A stretch of 64,000 nt of DNA from Hymenobacter terrenus (GTDB lineage Bacteria; Bacteroidota; Bacteroidia; Cytophagales; Hymenobacteraceae), in assembly GCF_000972495.1 (NCBI RefSeq), contig NZ_LATM01000011.1, forward strand, positions 98,500-162,499, written 5' to 3'. Shown here one piece after another: positions 1 through 8,794 of the stretch (the stretch's first letter is position 1; the number at the start of each line of letters is the position of its first letter). The notes under the pieces are model-generated. The model was not told the DNA's origin and ran no database searches. It saw only the letters and a list, made by a program, of their open reading frames with translations. Position numbers and translations under genes: made by a program.

Positions 1-2184
1 GTTGTTGATGTCCTTCGCCAGCCCCAGGCTGAAATTAAAGATGTTGTCTTCGCGGGCTGTGGTGCCGTTGGCATTGCTTTGCAGAGTGCCGGTAGCACTC
101 CAGTTGCGGTCGAACTCAATGTCACGGTAGCGGTCAATCGGCGAGAAGCGCTTGCCCGTGTACTCATAGTCCAGAGTGGAGCGCAGGCGGTAGTCGCGCA
201 GCACCCCCGTCAGGGCCTTCGGCAGGCGCCGGTCCTGCACCACGTAGCCCGCGCGCACGGCCACGTCCTGGTCGCTTTCGTTCGAGAAACGGTTGCGGTC
301 AAGTCGGGAGCGGGCCGCATCCGCAAACACCGTTGTGCTGCTGTCTATCTGGTAGCTGACCCCACCGGTCACCATTTGCTTGAGCAGCGGCGTGGGGATG
401 CGGCGCAGCGGCAGGTAGCGCCCCAGGCCGGGCCCCACGTATTGGTACACACGGCCGTTGCTACTCAGCTCGGTGGTCGACAGGTTGTAGTCGCCCCTAC
501 CCGGGCCCACATCGGTGAAAACCACGGAATATACTTCGCGCAAGGTATCGGCACCCACGGCGCGGCGGTATTGGCGCGTGAGGGGGTCGCGGTTGTAAAG
601 CACCTGCGTCCGGTTGTATTGCACCAGCGTGGCCCCGTCGGCTTCGGCAAAGGCCACGTTACCGGCCTGTTGCAGCCGCGCCCGCTGGGTACTGTCCAGG
701 TTGAGATTGGGGGCGTTGTCGGGGTTGTCGGCTTCCTGATAAAAATTGCCGTGCACACTCAACCGACCCAATTGCTGATAGTGGCTCAGCGCATAAAGGG
801 AACGGGCATAATTAAGGTCCGAATATTCAAAATCAATCTTAATCCGCGTGTTGCGGGTGATGAGGTGGCGCGGCGTAAACGTGACTTCGGCCAGGTTGTA
901 GTCGATGGTGTAGTCAGCATCGAAGCCCCGGGTTTGCAGGCGGCCGTCCAGGTACACCTTTTCCGAGTTGGCCAGCACGATGATAAACTGCTCGCCATTG
1001 GGGCCACTGAGGCGGTACGGGCCCTGCACGTTTTCAATGGGCGGCACGTCGGTACTGGCAAATTTACCCTTGGCTACCCCGCCCGCCGCCGAGGTAGAAG
1101 AACGCCACACCAGCCCCTTCCGCACACCCGCGCTGTTTACCGTGGCCCCCGCCACCGGTGCGCCATCGCCCACCGGCAGGGGAGCCCCGCCACTGCCCTG
1201 ACGGTTAGGGTCGGTGAGCTGGGGCTGGCTGATGGCCGGTGGGTTGAGGGTACTCGGCGACGGTCCGCCGGGAAAACCATTTGGTCCCCCGCCCGGCACA
1301 CCGCCGGGCAACTGCCCGGCCGTCCCGTTCAGAAATACTGCATTCGATACTCCCGGCGCTGCCCCCAAGCCTGATAGGCCCACAATGGGCGGGCCAAAAT
1401 TAGCCTCCGCCGCGGCACCCTGGATGTTTTTATAGTAGCGCAGGAAGTAATCGGGCTTGTTGCGCAGTACCACGTCGCCGGCCGTCAGGTTCCAGTTGGG
1501 ATTTGTGAGGGTGATGTAGATTCTGTCGAACTGCTGCAGCTGCTGAGTGTTGCCCTCGGGCTGAAACGGCACGTTTTGGTCGCTGATGGCTGCCGTTAAG
1601 TTGATGTTATCGGCCAGCTTGCCCTCCAGCTGCAGGTTCAGGGCCGAGTTGACGAACACGTTTTGGGTATTGCCAAAGCTGATGCCCCGCGCCAGATTAC
1701 CCGTCTTATTGATGCCCGGCGTACTCAGAATCTGCTCCTTCACCGAGAAATCCTCAAACCGCATTGCCCCCTGCCGAAAACCCAGGCTGTCCATCAGCCG
1801 CAGCGGCCGGCGAAACCGGGCAGCCGACAAGCTCAACGGCAACACCCGGTAGTACAGCAGGATAGAATCGGGCAATGGTACGCCGCTGCTATCGCGCGGG
1901 GCCGGCCGCACCCAGCGGTAGCGGTCGGTGCGGGCGTCATAGTCTACTGACTGGCCATTAGTCGTGACGGACGAAGGCACCGCGGTCAGCGTATCGGTAA
2001 GGGCGAAGCTGGTAGTATCGCGGCCCGGCTCGAGGCGCACGTAGCGGCAGCGCCGGGTGTTAGGTGGTGGTGCCTCAGCTGGCTTAGCGGGCCGTACCTG
2101 CGCCCTGGCGTTTTGAGACAAAAAAATCAGCGCCGCGACGAGCAGGCCCGCAAAGGGAAAGCACAGGCGTAAGCGGCGAATCAT
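1..2184 (-). CDS. Large exported beta-rich surface protein, 3' part missing
   Basis: The reading frame starts at an ATG at 2182-2184 and stays open for 728 codons to the left edge, so the C-terminus is outside the window. Residues 1-29 form a signal peptide (basic start, hydrophobic core, ARAQ cleavage motif). The rest is rich in Gly, Asn, Gln, Thr and Tyr. It has segments such as VYLDGRLQTRGFDADYTIDY followed by EVTF and ITRNTRIKIDFEYSD, a style seen in large Bacteroidota cell-envelope proteins with repeated beta domains. A Gly/Pro/Asn-rich stretch at about residues 245-340 looks like a linker. I do not recognise a named family. An envelope or outer-membrane location is inferred from the signal peptide and beta-rich composition. 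It follows the histidine kinase gene by 76 bp on the same strand and may be co-transcribed with it. Confidence 0.8.
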   Translation of the reverse strand, partial: MIRRLRLCFPFAGLLVAALIFLSQNARAQVRPAKPAEAPPPNTRRCRYVRLEPGRDTTSFALTDTLTAVPSSVTTNGQSVDYDARTDRYRWVRPAPRDSSGVPLPDSILLYYRVLPLSLSAARFRRPLRLMDSLGFRQGAMRFEDFSVKEQILSTPGINKTGNLARGISFGNTQNVFVNSALNLQLEGKLADNINLTAAISDQNVPFQPEGNTQQLQQFDRIYITLTNPNWNLTAGDVVLRNKPDYFLRYYKNIQGAAAEANFGPPIVGLSGLGAAPGVSNAVFLNGTAGQLPGGVPGGGPNGFPGGPSPSTLNPPAISQPQLTDPNRQGSGGAPLPVGDGAPVAGATVNSAGVRKGLVWRSSTSAAGGVAKGKFASTDVPPIENVQGPYRLSGPNGEQFIIVLANSEKVYLDGRLQTRGFDADYTIDYNLAEVTFTPRHLITRNTRIKIDFEYSDLNYARSLYALSHYQQLGRLSVHGNFYQEADNPDNAPNLNLDSTQRARLQQAGNVAFAEADGATLVQYNRTQVLYNRDPLTRQYRRAVGADTLREVYSVVFTDVGPGRGDYNLSTTELSSNGRVYQYVGPGLGRYLPLRRIPTPLLKQMVTGGVSYQIDSSTTVFADAARSRLDRNRFSNESDQDVAVRAGYVVQDRRLPKALTGVLRDYRLRSTLDYEYTGKRFSPIDRYRDIEFDRNWSATGTLQSNANGTTAREDNIFNFSLGLAKDINN

Positions 2185-2260
2185 AGAGTAAAGGTCGGGT
2201 TTGGCGAGTAACGACAGAGGCGAGTGGTTTCGTGCCGTTGCGGTTACATTCAAAAAGGCA

Positions 2261-5200
2261 TCAGCCCGCCAGCGGCAGCTCAATAAAGAAGGCCGTGCCC
2301 TCCCCCACCACAGTTTCAAACCAAATTTTGCCGCCCGCGCTTTCAATCCCACGCTTGGCCACGGCCAACCCAATACCTGAGCCGCTGGCCTTGGTAGTGA
2401 AGTTGGGCACAAAAACCTTTTCGCGCACTTCTTCCGTGATGCCTGCTCCATTATCCCGGATGGCTACCCGAATACGGCCGCTATCTGCCGCAGCCAGCGA
2501 CACGTCGATATGCGGCTCGCGTCCCTCGGGCACGGCTTGACGGGCATTGATCAGCAAATTGTTAAAGGTCCTGACCAATAGATTTTCATCGGCATACACC
2601 ACGTAGCAGCCCGTTCCGGCGTCAGGAGGCAAGTGTAGCTCCAAGGCACCATCATCGGCGTCGGGCTGATGCAGGGCGGCGCACCGACGCAGGATAGCCG
2701 CCACATCGAGCCGCTCCGGCCGCATGGCCGGCAGGTTGGTAAAAGTGCTGAAGCTTGTGGCGATGTCACTCAGCACGTCAATCTGGGTAATGAGCGTCTG
2801 GGAAATGCGGCCGATGAGCTCCTCGGCATTGGCGCGGCGCTCGGTTATGGCTTTTTGCAGAAACTGCAGGCTCAGCTTCATCGGCGTGAGCGGGTTTTTG
2901 ATTTCGTGGGCCACCTGACGGGCCATTTCGCGCCAGGCTGCTTCTTTTTCTTGGGCAGCCAGCTCGCGCTTGCTGGCCTCCAGCTTGGTGAGCATGGCGT
3001 TGTATTCGCGCACCAGCAGACCAATTTCGTCGTCGGAGCTACGGTAGTCCAGCAGCTCGTTTTCGCCAGTAAGGGTAGTTTGGGTCAGCTTCTCCGTGAT
3101 AAGCTTGAGGGGTGCCGTCAATTGCCGCGCCGCCGCGAAAGCCAACCCCAGAAATAGCAAAAACATTAGGGTGAAGATGTTGAGAATGGTGGTAAAAAGC
3201 TCCGTCAGCTTGGTATTCAACTCTTTCTCCGAATCGAAAAAAGGAATTCCTACATAACCCAGAATGGGCCCGGTCGGCAGAGCCGTCTCGTCCAGAGCAG
3301 TTGTTTCCTCTCTTTGCAATGGCGAAACAGCTTTCGAAGAAACCGTCCTAGCGGTTCCATGCCCACCACCGTGACCAATGGTATGACCCGCCAAATCGGC
3401 CACCGCCTCCTCCCCCACACCCGCCCGCACGGGCAAGTACAACGAATTGAACGACAACGACCCGGCCCGCTCCGTGAGCAAGGCGCGCGGTCGTTTGCGC
3501 TCCTTCAACGCCACTTCAGCGTGCGGATTCAGCAGCGGCCCCAACAGGCCCGCATCGAAAATCAACGGCTGGCTACTGGCCAACAGCTCCCCGTGAGCAT
3601 CGTATAGATTGAGGTCGGTTTCGGTGAGGGCCGCCACGTTTTTGGCCAGAGCAGCCAACGTGGGCCGCGCGGTGCTGTCCGACAGCAAGTGGCGTTGCCG
3701 GCGCAGGCTCTCCAAAGCCAACTGCCCGCGCCGCTCATAAGTGCGCGCCAAATCACGCTGGTACGAGTCAATTAGCTGACTAGCTGTGGCCACACTCACT
3801 ACCACCAGCGGCACCACAATGCCCACATTCAGCAACAGCTGGATGCGGGTACTAAAATTGAGCCGCAACCGCAAAGTGGCCTGCCCCCGCATCAGGAGCA
3901 CGCCCCCGCCCACTAGCAGTAAGAAAAACGACGACAATAAAAACTGAAACGAGAAATTAGCCAGCCAGTCGCTTACCGAATAAGTGGCTGTGGTCACGAC
4001 CACGGTGCGGTCTTGCGAGCCTCGTACGGCAAAATGGTGGTAGCCCCGGCGGCTGATGCCCCCCACGTAGAGGCGTGGCTCGGCTAGCAAGGCCGGGGGC
4101 AAACGGTTGGCGTAGTCGAAGTCACCTTCGCTGTACACCAGCCGCCCACGATTGTAGCCCGCACAGCTCAGTTCCGTAGCCAGGCCGGGCTGAAAGAATT
4201 TTTGGTCAACTAACAGCTCGGGCAACACACTATAAGCCGTGAGTTTTTTCAGGGTGAGCTCCACCCGCACCGCGCCCAGGGGCAGGCCGAAACCGTTTAC
4301 CCGCGTGCCCGGCACGGTGATATGTGCCACGTAGCGCCGTGAGCTGAACGGGTTACCGGAATGCACCAGGTACACACCGCGCTGGTCAGTCGGGGTGGCA
4401 ATACGCTCGGTTTCGGCCCGCGAAGCAGTCAAGTGGGGCGTGCCTGGCAGCGCCCCAACCGGCTCACCCGCCTCATCGTACAAAATAATGTTACTCTCGT
4501 ATTTATCAAAATAACCGCCCAGATACTGCCGGGCGATACGCTGCCGCACCGCCTCGGGTTGACCAAACGCTGCCGACAACGACCGCCGGACAAAAGGGTC
4601 GGCGGCAATATTCCGCATCACCACGCTCAGCAAATACTCCCCTTGCAAGTCATTATCGATTAGCAGGTTGCCTGCCAGTCGCTGCTTATCCACCAACAGC
4701 TGCTTTTCGAAATGCGCGTACAGGGCCAGCGCCCCGGTAGCCGATGTCAACGCCAATAATAGTACGATGAGCACCGAAGCTTGATAGCTGCCCATGGTGG
4801 GCGCCGCCTGCATGCCCACAGCCCGCACCAGCGACGCAAACAGCAGCAACACGCCCAACAGCAACACCCACGGCAGCCCCAGTGCCAGCCCAGCGCCCAG
4901 CACCGGCAGCGCGACCAAACCCGGCCCTAACAGCAACACCCGGCGGGGCACGTGTTGCAGCAGCGTCCCGGCCAGCTGCGTCAGCCCAAAAAAGCCCACC
5001 AGCCACGCCGCCGTGTGCAGCAGCACTGTCAGCGCCAGCAGCAGCCAAAAGCCGGTTATCTGCAAGTTGCGGGTTACATCCAAGCTCAGCTGTGAGCTGC
5101 CGAAGGCGGTGGAATAGTATTCGAACAGCAATAGCAGCCAGCTACCAAAGGCCGCACCGACAGCTGCCGCGACCAGAGCTTGCCTTCCCGCTGTACGCGG

Positions 5201-6184
5201 CGCCTGCACGCGCGCCAACACCCCAAAACGCCGCCAAAGCGCCGCGCCGCCCGCAGCAACCAACAAAATCAACAGCGCATCCAATAGTAAATCGCCCAAC
5301 GATGGCGCCCACCATGAGGCAGCATACACGCGCGGGTCAAACAAGGGTAGCTCGATAAACGAATACGGCAACCCCATGTACAGAAGCACCACTCGTAGCG
5401 CCACCAACGGCAACAACATAGCCGCTACGGATGCGCCTGCCCGCCCGGCGCGCCACCAACGCCAAGCCAGCACCAGCCACCCGGCCGCATATAGCAAGCT
5501 GCCCAACCCCAGCAGTGCCAGTGGTACATACTGCCCCGTCAGCGGGTTGGGTTTTATCGTTTTAATAGAAAATAAGTAGTGCCCGTCGGCGGTTTCAAAG
5601 CGGGCCCGGTTATTCGAGGCGCTATCGGCTATCACTTGCAGTTCCATACCGCGAAACAGGGCCTGTTCCCCCCCTTCTCGCAGATACCGGTTACTAATGC
5701 CATAATGCCGCTTCAATGGCAAATAGGTTAGAATGAGAAACCGGCCCGCCGTGCGGCGCAGCAGTAGGAAATGCCCAACTGACGTTTCAATCAGGCCCTC
5801 CGAGCCAGTACTGGTGGCTTCCGCTTCGGGTCTCAGGGTGGTATCGGACCAGTAACGCAAAGTACCGTTTTCAAGGATGCACGTTGGGTAGGTAGTTTGT
5901 GCCAGCAACTTTTGGAAGCTGTAGCTACCATGCAGCAGTTGAGCAGCCACAATACTAGCTTCACGGCGGGCCTTGGTTTCGGCCTCACGCACGAATTGCT
6001 GCAAGCGCGCCACATCAGTGCGCTGCACGACGGCCGGTGCCTGGGCATATCGACTAGCTAAGTAGCCACCCACAAAACAAAGCGCTGCTCCCAACAGCAA
6101 CAGCCAGGGTAGGCGCCCCCAAGCAGAAGGACGAATCACGGAGTGGTCCGGATTTGGAGAAGAACGCAGAGAAGAAAGAGCCAA
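2261..6184 (-). CDS. Very large multi-TM sensor histidine kinase, NtrY-like core
   Basis: The protein is about 1,300 residues, far longer than a usual sensor kinase. One TM segment near residues 24-44 is followed by an extracytoplasmic region. A block of many hydrophobic segments follows at about 215-480, then a second extracytoplasmic region, further TM segments near 750-800 and a last one near 1005-1025. A HAMP-like linker leads to the kinase core. The H-box is QVAHEIKNPLTPMKLSLQ with His1093 as predicted phosphoacceptor. The ATPase domain has an N-box (DENLLVRTFNNLLINARQ), DNGAGI and GSGIGLAVAKRG. The H-box is of the NtrY type. No response regulator gene lies next to it. No ATG starts the frame: candidates are TTG at 6184 or GTG at 6139, both before the first TM segment. 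Confidence 0.85.
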   Translation of the reverse strand: MALSSLRSSPNPDHSVIRPSAWGRLPWLLLLGAALCFVGGYLASRYAQAPAVVQRTDVARLQQFVREAETKARREASIVAAQLLHGSYSFQKLLAQTTYPTCILENGTLRYWSDTTLRPEAEATSTGSEGLIETSVGHFLLLRRTAGRFLILTYLPLKRHYGISNRYLREGGEQALFRGMELQVIADSASNNRARFETADGHYLFSIKTIKPNPLTGQYVPLALLGLGSLLYAAGWLVLAWRWWRAGRAGASVAAMLLPLVALRVVLLYMGLPYSFIELPLFDPRVYAASWWAPSLGDLLLDALLILLVAAGGAALWRRFGVLARVQAPRTAGRQALVAAAVGAAFGSWLLLLFEYYSTAFGSSQLSLDVTRNLQITGFWLLLALTVLLHTAAWLVGFFGLTQLAGTLLQHVPRRVLLLGPGLVALPVLGAGLALGLPWVLLLGVLLLFASLVRAVGMQAAPTMGSYQASVLIVLLLALTSATGALALYAHFEKQLLVDKQRLAGNLLIDNDLQGEYLLSVVMRNIAADPFVRRSLSAAFGQPEAVRQRIARQYLGGYFDKYESNIILYDEAGEPVGALPGTPHLTASRAETERIATPTDQRGVYLVHSGNPFSSRRYVAHITVPGTRVNGFGLPLGAVRVELTLKKLTAYSVLPELLVDQKFFQPGLATELSCAGYNRGRLVYSEGDFDYANRLPPALLAEPRLYVGGISRRGYHHFAVRGSQDRTVVVTTATYSVSDWLANFSFQFLLSSFFLLLVGGGVLLMRGQATLRLRLNFSTRIQLLLNVGIVVPLVVVSVATASQLIDSYQRDLARTYERRGQLALESLRRQRHLLSDSTARPTLAALAKNVAALTETDLNLYDAHGELLASSQPLIFDAGLLGPLLNPHAEVALKERKRPRALLTERAGSLSFNSLYLPVRAGVGEEAVADLAGHTIGHGGGHGTARTVSSKAVSPLQREETTALDETALPTGPILGYVGIPFFDSEKELNTKLTELFTTILNIFTLMFLLFLGLAFAAARQLTAPLKLITEKLTQTTLTGENELLDYRSSDDEIGLLVREYNAMLTKLEASKRELAAQEKEAAWREMARQVAHEIKNPLTPMKLSLQFLQKAITERRANAEELIGRISQTLITQIDVLSDIATSFSTFTNLPAMRPERLDVAAILRRCAALHQPDADDGALELHLPPDAGTGCYVVYADENLLVRTFNNLLINARQAVPEGREPHIDVSLAAADSGRIRVAIRDNGAGITEEVREKVFVPNFTTKASGSGIGLAVAKRGIESAGGKIWFETVVGEGTAFFIELPLAG

Positions 6185-6287
6185 GTAGTTGGTCTAAGCT
6201 ATTGATATCAATTATCGCCATTTTGCTGCTTGTTAAGTGCAGCAAAATACCTCTCGAAATAAACCGCAGTTCGTCTTATCTTGCTAC

Positions 6288-6464
6288 TTACCCGTCGGTC
6301 ATTAGCGCAGCGTTACGCTTACCTGCAAAATCCACGCCTAACAAAAAATGCCACTTATCAGTGGCATCATTCTTCATTGAAAACTCTGCACTCAACTCAT
6401 AATTTCCTGGAGTAGCGCGAATCAAAATGCTCCTTCCCAAAGCGTAAAGCATCACTGCGCGCAT
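6288..6464 (-). other. Possible 58-codon ORF or gene remnant
   Basis: An ATG at 6464 opens 58 codons ending in TAA at 6288. The C-terminal half has ordinary protein composition (for example FLLGVDFAGKRNAALM). A terminator-like hairpin lies inside the frame, which argues against a functional gene. No family was recognised. The neighbouring frame just upstream encodes a hydrophobic stretch, which would fit one decayed gene broken by frameshifts, but this is weak. Confidence 0.15.
6343..6367 (-). terminator. Rho-independent terminator-like hairpin
   Basis: On the minus strand, ATGCCAC and GTGGCAT form a perfect 7-bp stem around the loop TGATAA, followed directly by six T. It lies about 390 bases past the last gene of the respiratory block and before the histidine kinase, so it would separate the two transcription units. 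Confidence 0.55.
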
Positions 6465-6760
6465 ACCCGACCATTAGAGGCGCAAATAGAATAACAGCAG
6501 TAAACATCACCGCTGCGTAACCTTAAATCTCCAGGTCGTGGCCCAAAAGTACAGCACCATCTCCATGATAAATGGTCAGATGCGGTAGCTGGTATACATC
6601 GCTCCCAACAAAACCGTATCTCTCGCTCGAACGCCTGTTCGCACAAAAAGCACTTCTACGGCATCTTATCAAACTTTCACAAGTTTTTTTTACGCTGAGT
6701 AGGCAAATAGCTTGCGCTGAGGCAGCGTAATACCAGCAATCAACGAAGCAGTATCAGCCA

Positions 6761-7018
6761 CTATTTCTTTGCTACTGCCTTGGGATGCGTACGCCGATAC
6801 CAGAAATACCCAATGGCACCCATCAGGATGTAAGGCACTGTCATCATGTACACGATGCCCTTATTGAGGCCCGCTACATCATAGTCGTCCCGCTCCTGCC
6901 GAGCTGCTTCCACCTGCGATTTACACATCACGCATTGCGCACGGGCAGTCAATGGTGCCAAACTCACCAATATCCCCAGTAGCAGGGCGAAAGTCGCGGC
7001 AAAAAAGGTCTTTTTCAT
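6761..7018 (-). CDS. Small CxxC membrane protein at the end of the cox cluster
   Basis: The protein has 85 residues. The ATG at 7018 is preferred over an upstream extension because it starts a good signal sequence (MKKTFFAATFALLLG ending in TARAQ). The mature part begins with CVMC, followed by a charged segment (QVEAARQERDD) and one TM segment (IVYMMTVPYILMGAIGYF) ending in YRRTHPKAVAKK. The Cys pair just after the predicted cleavage site would face the periplasm. It could bind metal or exchange disulfides during oxidase assembly, but that is inference from position. I know of similar unnamed small proteins in cox loci of Bacteroidota. It is the last gene of the block. Confidence 0.75.
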   Translation of the reverse strand: MKKTFFAATFALLLGILVSLAPLTARAQCVMCKSQVEAARQERDDYDVAGLNKGIVYMMTVPYILMGAIGYFWYRRTHPKAVAKK

Positions 7019-7120
7019 AGAATGACAAAACACTAAGACTAGAGTAAAGTTTCTGTTTTTAACCTTCGCTCGTTCGTATATAGCACTCACGCGTAGCGAG
7101 AGACTAACTTGTTAGGAGCA

Positions 7121-7690
7121 TTAAGTATAATACGGCGCAATCATAAAGTAGACGATTACGCCTGTTACCGATACGTACAGCCAGATTGGAAAGGTCCACC
7201 GGGCAATACGCTTGTGCTTTGTGTATTGTCCGGTCAGGGCAAAATATAGTGTAAATAAAACCAGACCTACCGTTACCACCGCCAAGCTAATGTGCGTCAG
7301 CAGTAAGAAAAAATACACGTAGCGCACGGTCCCTACACCACCAAAATGCGTGCTAGGCACCTGTGAGTGGTAGGCCACGTACGACAACAGGAACAGCCCA
7401 CCCAGTGCAAACGCCGTCCCCATCATGGCCCGGTGGCGTAGCACCTGCTTCTGACGAATGAAGTAGTAGCCAGCCAGCAGGCAAACCGCCGTCAGTGAAT
7501 TAAGTACTGCATTCACTGCGGGCAGAAATTTCACCTCCGCGCCGGGAATTCGGAATAAATTAGGAAATGAAAAGAGCACTGCTACCAATAGCGGTACTAC
7601 TACACCAAGTGTACCAAGGACAATCTTGTAGCGTGTGTAGTCACCCGGCGCCATCACGGGCGGGTGCAATTGTTCAGTGGGGGTGTTCAT
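7121..7690 (-). CDS. DUF420 family membrane protein (CtaM-like)
   Basis: 189 residues with about five TM segments. The DUF420 family is often encoded beside cytochrome oxidase genes; its Firmicutes relatives (CtaM/YozB) are needed for maturation of heme-copper oxidase. Visible features include a His in the motif RHRAMMGTAF, an AYHSQVPSTHFGG loop and HISLAVV and HKRIARWTFPIWLYVSVTG segments, typical for the family. The start overlaps the end of the SCO-like gene by 17 bp, which indicates translational coupling. An oxidase assembly role is inferred from family and location. Confidence 0.85.
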   Translation of the reverse strand: MNTPTEQLHPPVMAPGDYTRYKIVLGTLGVVVPLLVAVLFSFPNLFRIPGAEVKFLPAVNAVLNSLTAVCLLAGYYFIRQKQVLRHRAMMGTAFALGGLFLLSYVAYHSQVPSTHFGGVGTVRYVYFFLLLTHISLAVVTVGLVLFTLYFALTGQYTKHKRIARWTFPIWLYVSVTGVIVYFMIAPYYT

Positions 7691-8348
7691 AATCGTAGAG
7701 CTGCACGGTGACTTCCGTGAGTAACCGGTCTATTTCGCGGCCGTCGGTGCCGTCATAAATACCGCGTACCCGACGTTGATTGTCAATCAATAACAGCCGG
7801 CCTGCGGGAATGTTGGCAGTATAAACTGCTCCCGGCAAGCGCTTTGGGTTGGCAGTCAGCCGAAACTCTCGTAACGTTAGCTTTTTAAGTGTATCAACGG
7901 GCCCGGTCAGGAAAAACCACTTACCAGCAATGGTGCCATACTGCTCGGCTAAACGAGTTAATGAAGCGGCTTTTTCAGCATCAGCATTTAGTACGAACGT
8001 GGCTAAGCGCACCCGAGGTTCGTGCCGAAACTTCTCCTGTACCCGAAGCAAGGCGCGGGCAACACTTGCACTGACCGCATCATCGCCATAAAATTGCGCG
8101 ATATAAAGTCCTTTGCCCAACTCTTGGCTACTCACTTCGCGGCCTGTAGAAGCAGATAGCTGAAATGGCGCTACTTGGTGGAAAACAGTATCGCGCCGCC
8201 ACTCCCCCCCAACCTGCGTGGAATCGACGCGGTCAGGCAGGTAAGTGGGCAGCGCGTAACGGTTGGTGCCGAAGCGAAAAAGGAACAGAAAAGCCAGTAC
8301 CGGCACCAATAGCAGCAGCCCCAGCAATAAGGTTTGGCGGGGCCGCAT
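7674..8348 (-). CDS. SCO-like thioredoxin-fold protein lacking copper ligands
   Basis: 224 residues: an N-terminal TM anchor (about 5-25), then a periplasmic thioredoxin-like domain. The C-terminal pattern LLLIDNQRRVRGIYDGTDG matches the SCO1/SenC family, as does the position between the oxidase subunit genes and DUF420. Where SCO proteins carry CxxxC after a beta strand, this protein reads QFYGDDAVSASVARAL with no Cys. Where the conserved His precedes the LVD motif, it reads NIPAGRLLLID. The protein contains no Cys at all, so it should not deliver copper to CuA in the known way. A structural or chaperone role is possible. Called SCO-like with good confidence for fold and low confidence for function. 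Confidence 0.75.
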   Translation of the reverse strand: MRPRQTLLLGLLLLVPVLAFLFLFRFGTNRYALPTYLPDRVDSTQVGGEWRRDTVFHQVAPFQLSASTGREVSSQELGKGLYIAQFYGDDAVSASVARALLRVQEKFRHEPRVRLATFVLNADAEKAASLTRLAEQYGTIAGKWFFLTGPVDTLKKLTLREFRLTANPKRLPGAVYTANIPAGRLLLIDNQRRVRGIYDGTDGREIDRLLTEVTVQLYDYEHPH

Positions 8349-8351
8349 CCG

Positions 8352-8696
8352 CTATTTGAACATGTTTTCCAACACTTCGCCGATGAATGAGCCTTCGGTA
8401 ATTAAAGCTACCAACAGCCATATCAGCAGCGCCACTGGTACCAAGATGGTCCAAATCAGCCCTTTGGTTTCATGCTTTAAGTGCATGAATTCAGCCACAA
8501 TAAAGAAGGCCTTGAATATAGTCAGGATGATGAAAATGCTGTTGCGCAGCGTGCTCGGATGCATCAAGAAAGCGAATACAAATTCGATAGCCGTAATGCC
8601 GACCAGAATGCCGAATACCCGCCAAATCCAGGCAGTGTTTGGTTTAGCGATTTCGCCAGGGGCGAGCGGTTGCTCAGTAGTTGCGTGAGAAGCCAT
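8352..8696 (-). CDS. Cytochrome c oxidase subunit IV (small TM subunit)
   Basis: 114 residues with three TM segments (about 28-45, 52-72 and 80-100). The central motif KAFFIVAEFMHLKHETKGL is characteristic of prokaryotic subunit IV of the caa3/CyoD type. It sits immediately downstream of the two subunit III genes and 3 bp before the SCO-like gene. The subunit stabilises the oxidase rather than carrying cofactors. Confidence 0.88.
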   Translation of the reverse strand: MASHATTEQPLAPGEIAKPNTAWIWRVFGILVGITAIEFVFAFLMHPSTLRNSIFIILTIFKAFFIVAEFMHLKHETKGLIWTILVPVALLIWLLVALITEGSFIGEVLENMFK

Positions 8697-8702
8697 GTCT
8701 TT

Positions 8703-8776
8703 AGAATTATGAATTATAAGTTATGAGTTATGAATTGAGAAACGGCGAATGTGCGGAACTCATAATTCATAGTTTG
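8703..8776. repeat. Imperfect inverted repeat in spacer
   Basis: AT-rich left arm (8704-8739, repeats of GAATTATGAATTATAAG type) and right arm AACTCATAATTCATAG (8757-8772) flank a GC-richer loop. The best-paired part, TATRARTTATGAGTT against its complement, matches at 13 of 15. It resembles the spacer repeats at 15.47, 25.34 and 59.17 kb. Confidence 0.55.
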
Positions 8777-8794
8777 TAACCCATATATCAATTA

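Larger units (their letters stand above)
6185..6760. other. Gene-poor, AT-richer region
   Basis: These 576 bases separate the histidine kinase from the respiratory block and hold no convincing gene. Short protein-like stretches appear on the minus strand in different frames (a 58-codon frame at 6288-6464 and a hydrophobic stretch around 6410-6530), each closed by stops. They could be remnants of a decayed gene or chance. One terminator-like hairpin on the minus strand is listed separately. Confidence 0.4.

Noticed and set aside
79..1374. 431-codon plus-strand open frame
   Set aside because: It lies antisense to the signal-peptide-bearing minus-strand gene that is open from 2184 to the edge. 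Its translation is low-quality, with His/Arg/Val-rich shadow composition.
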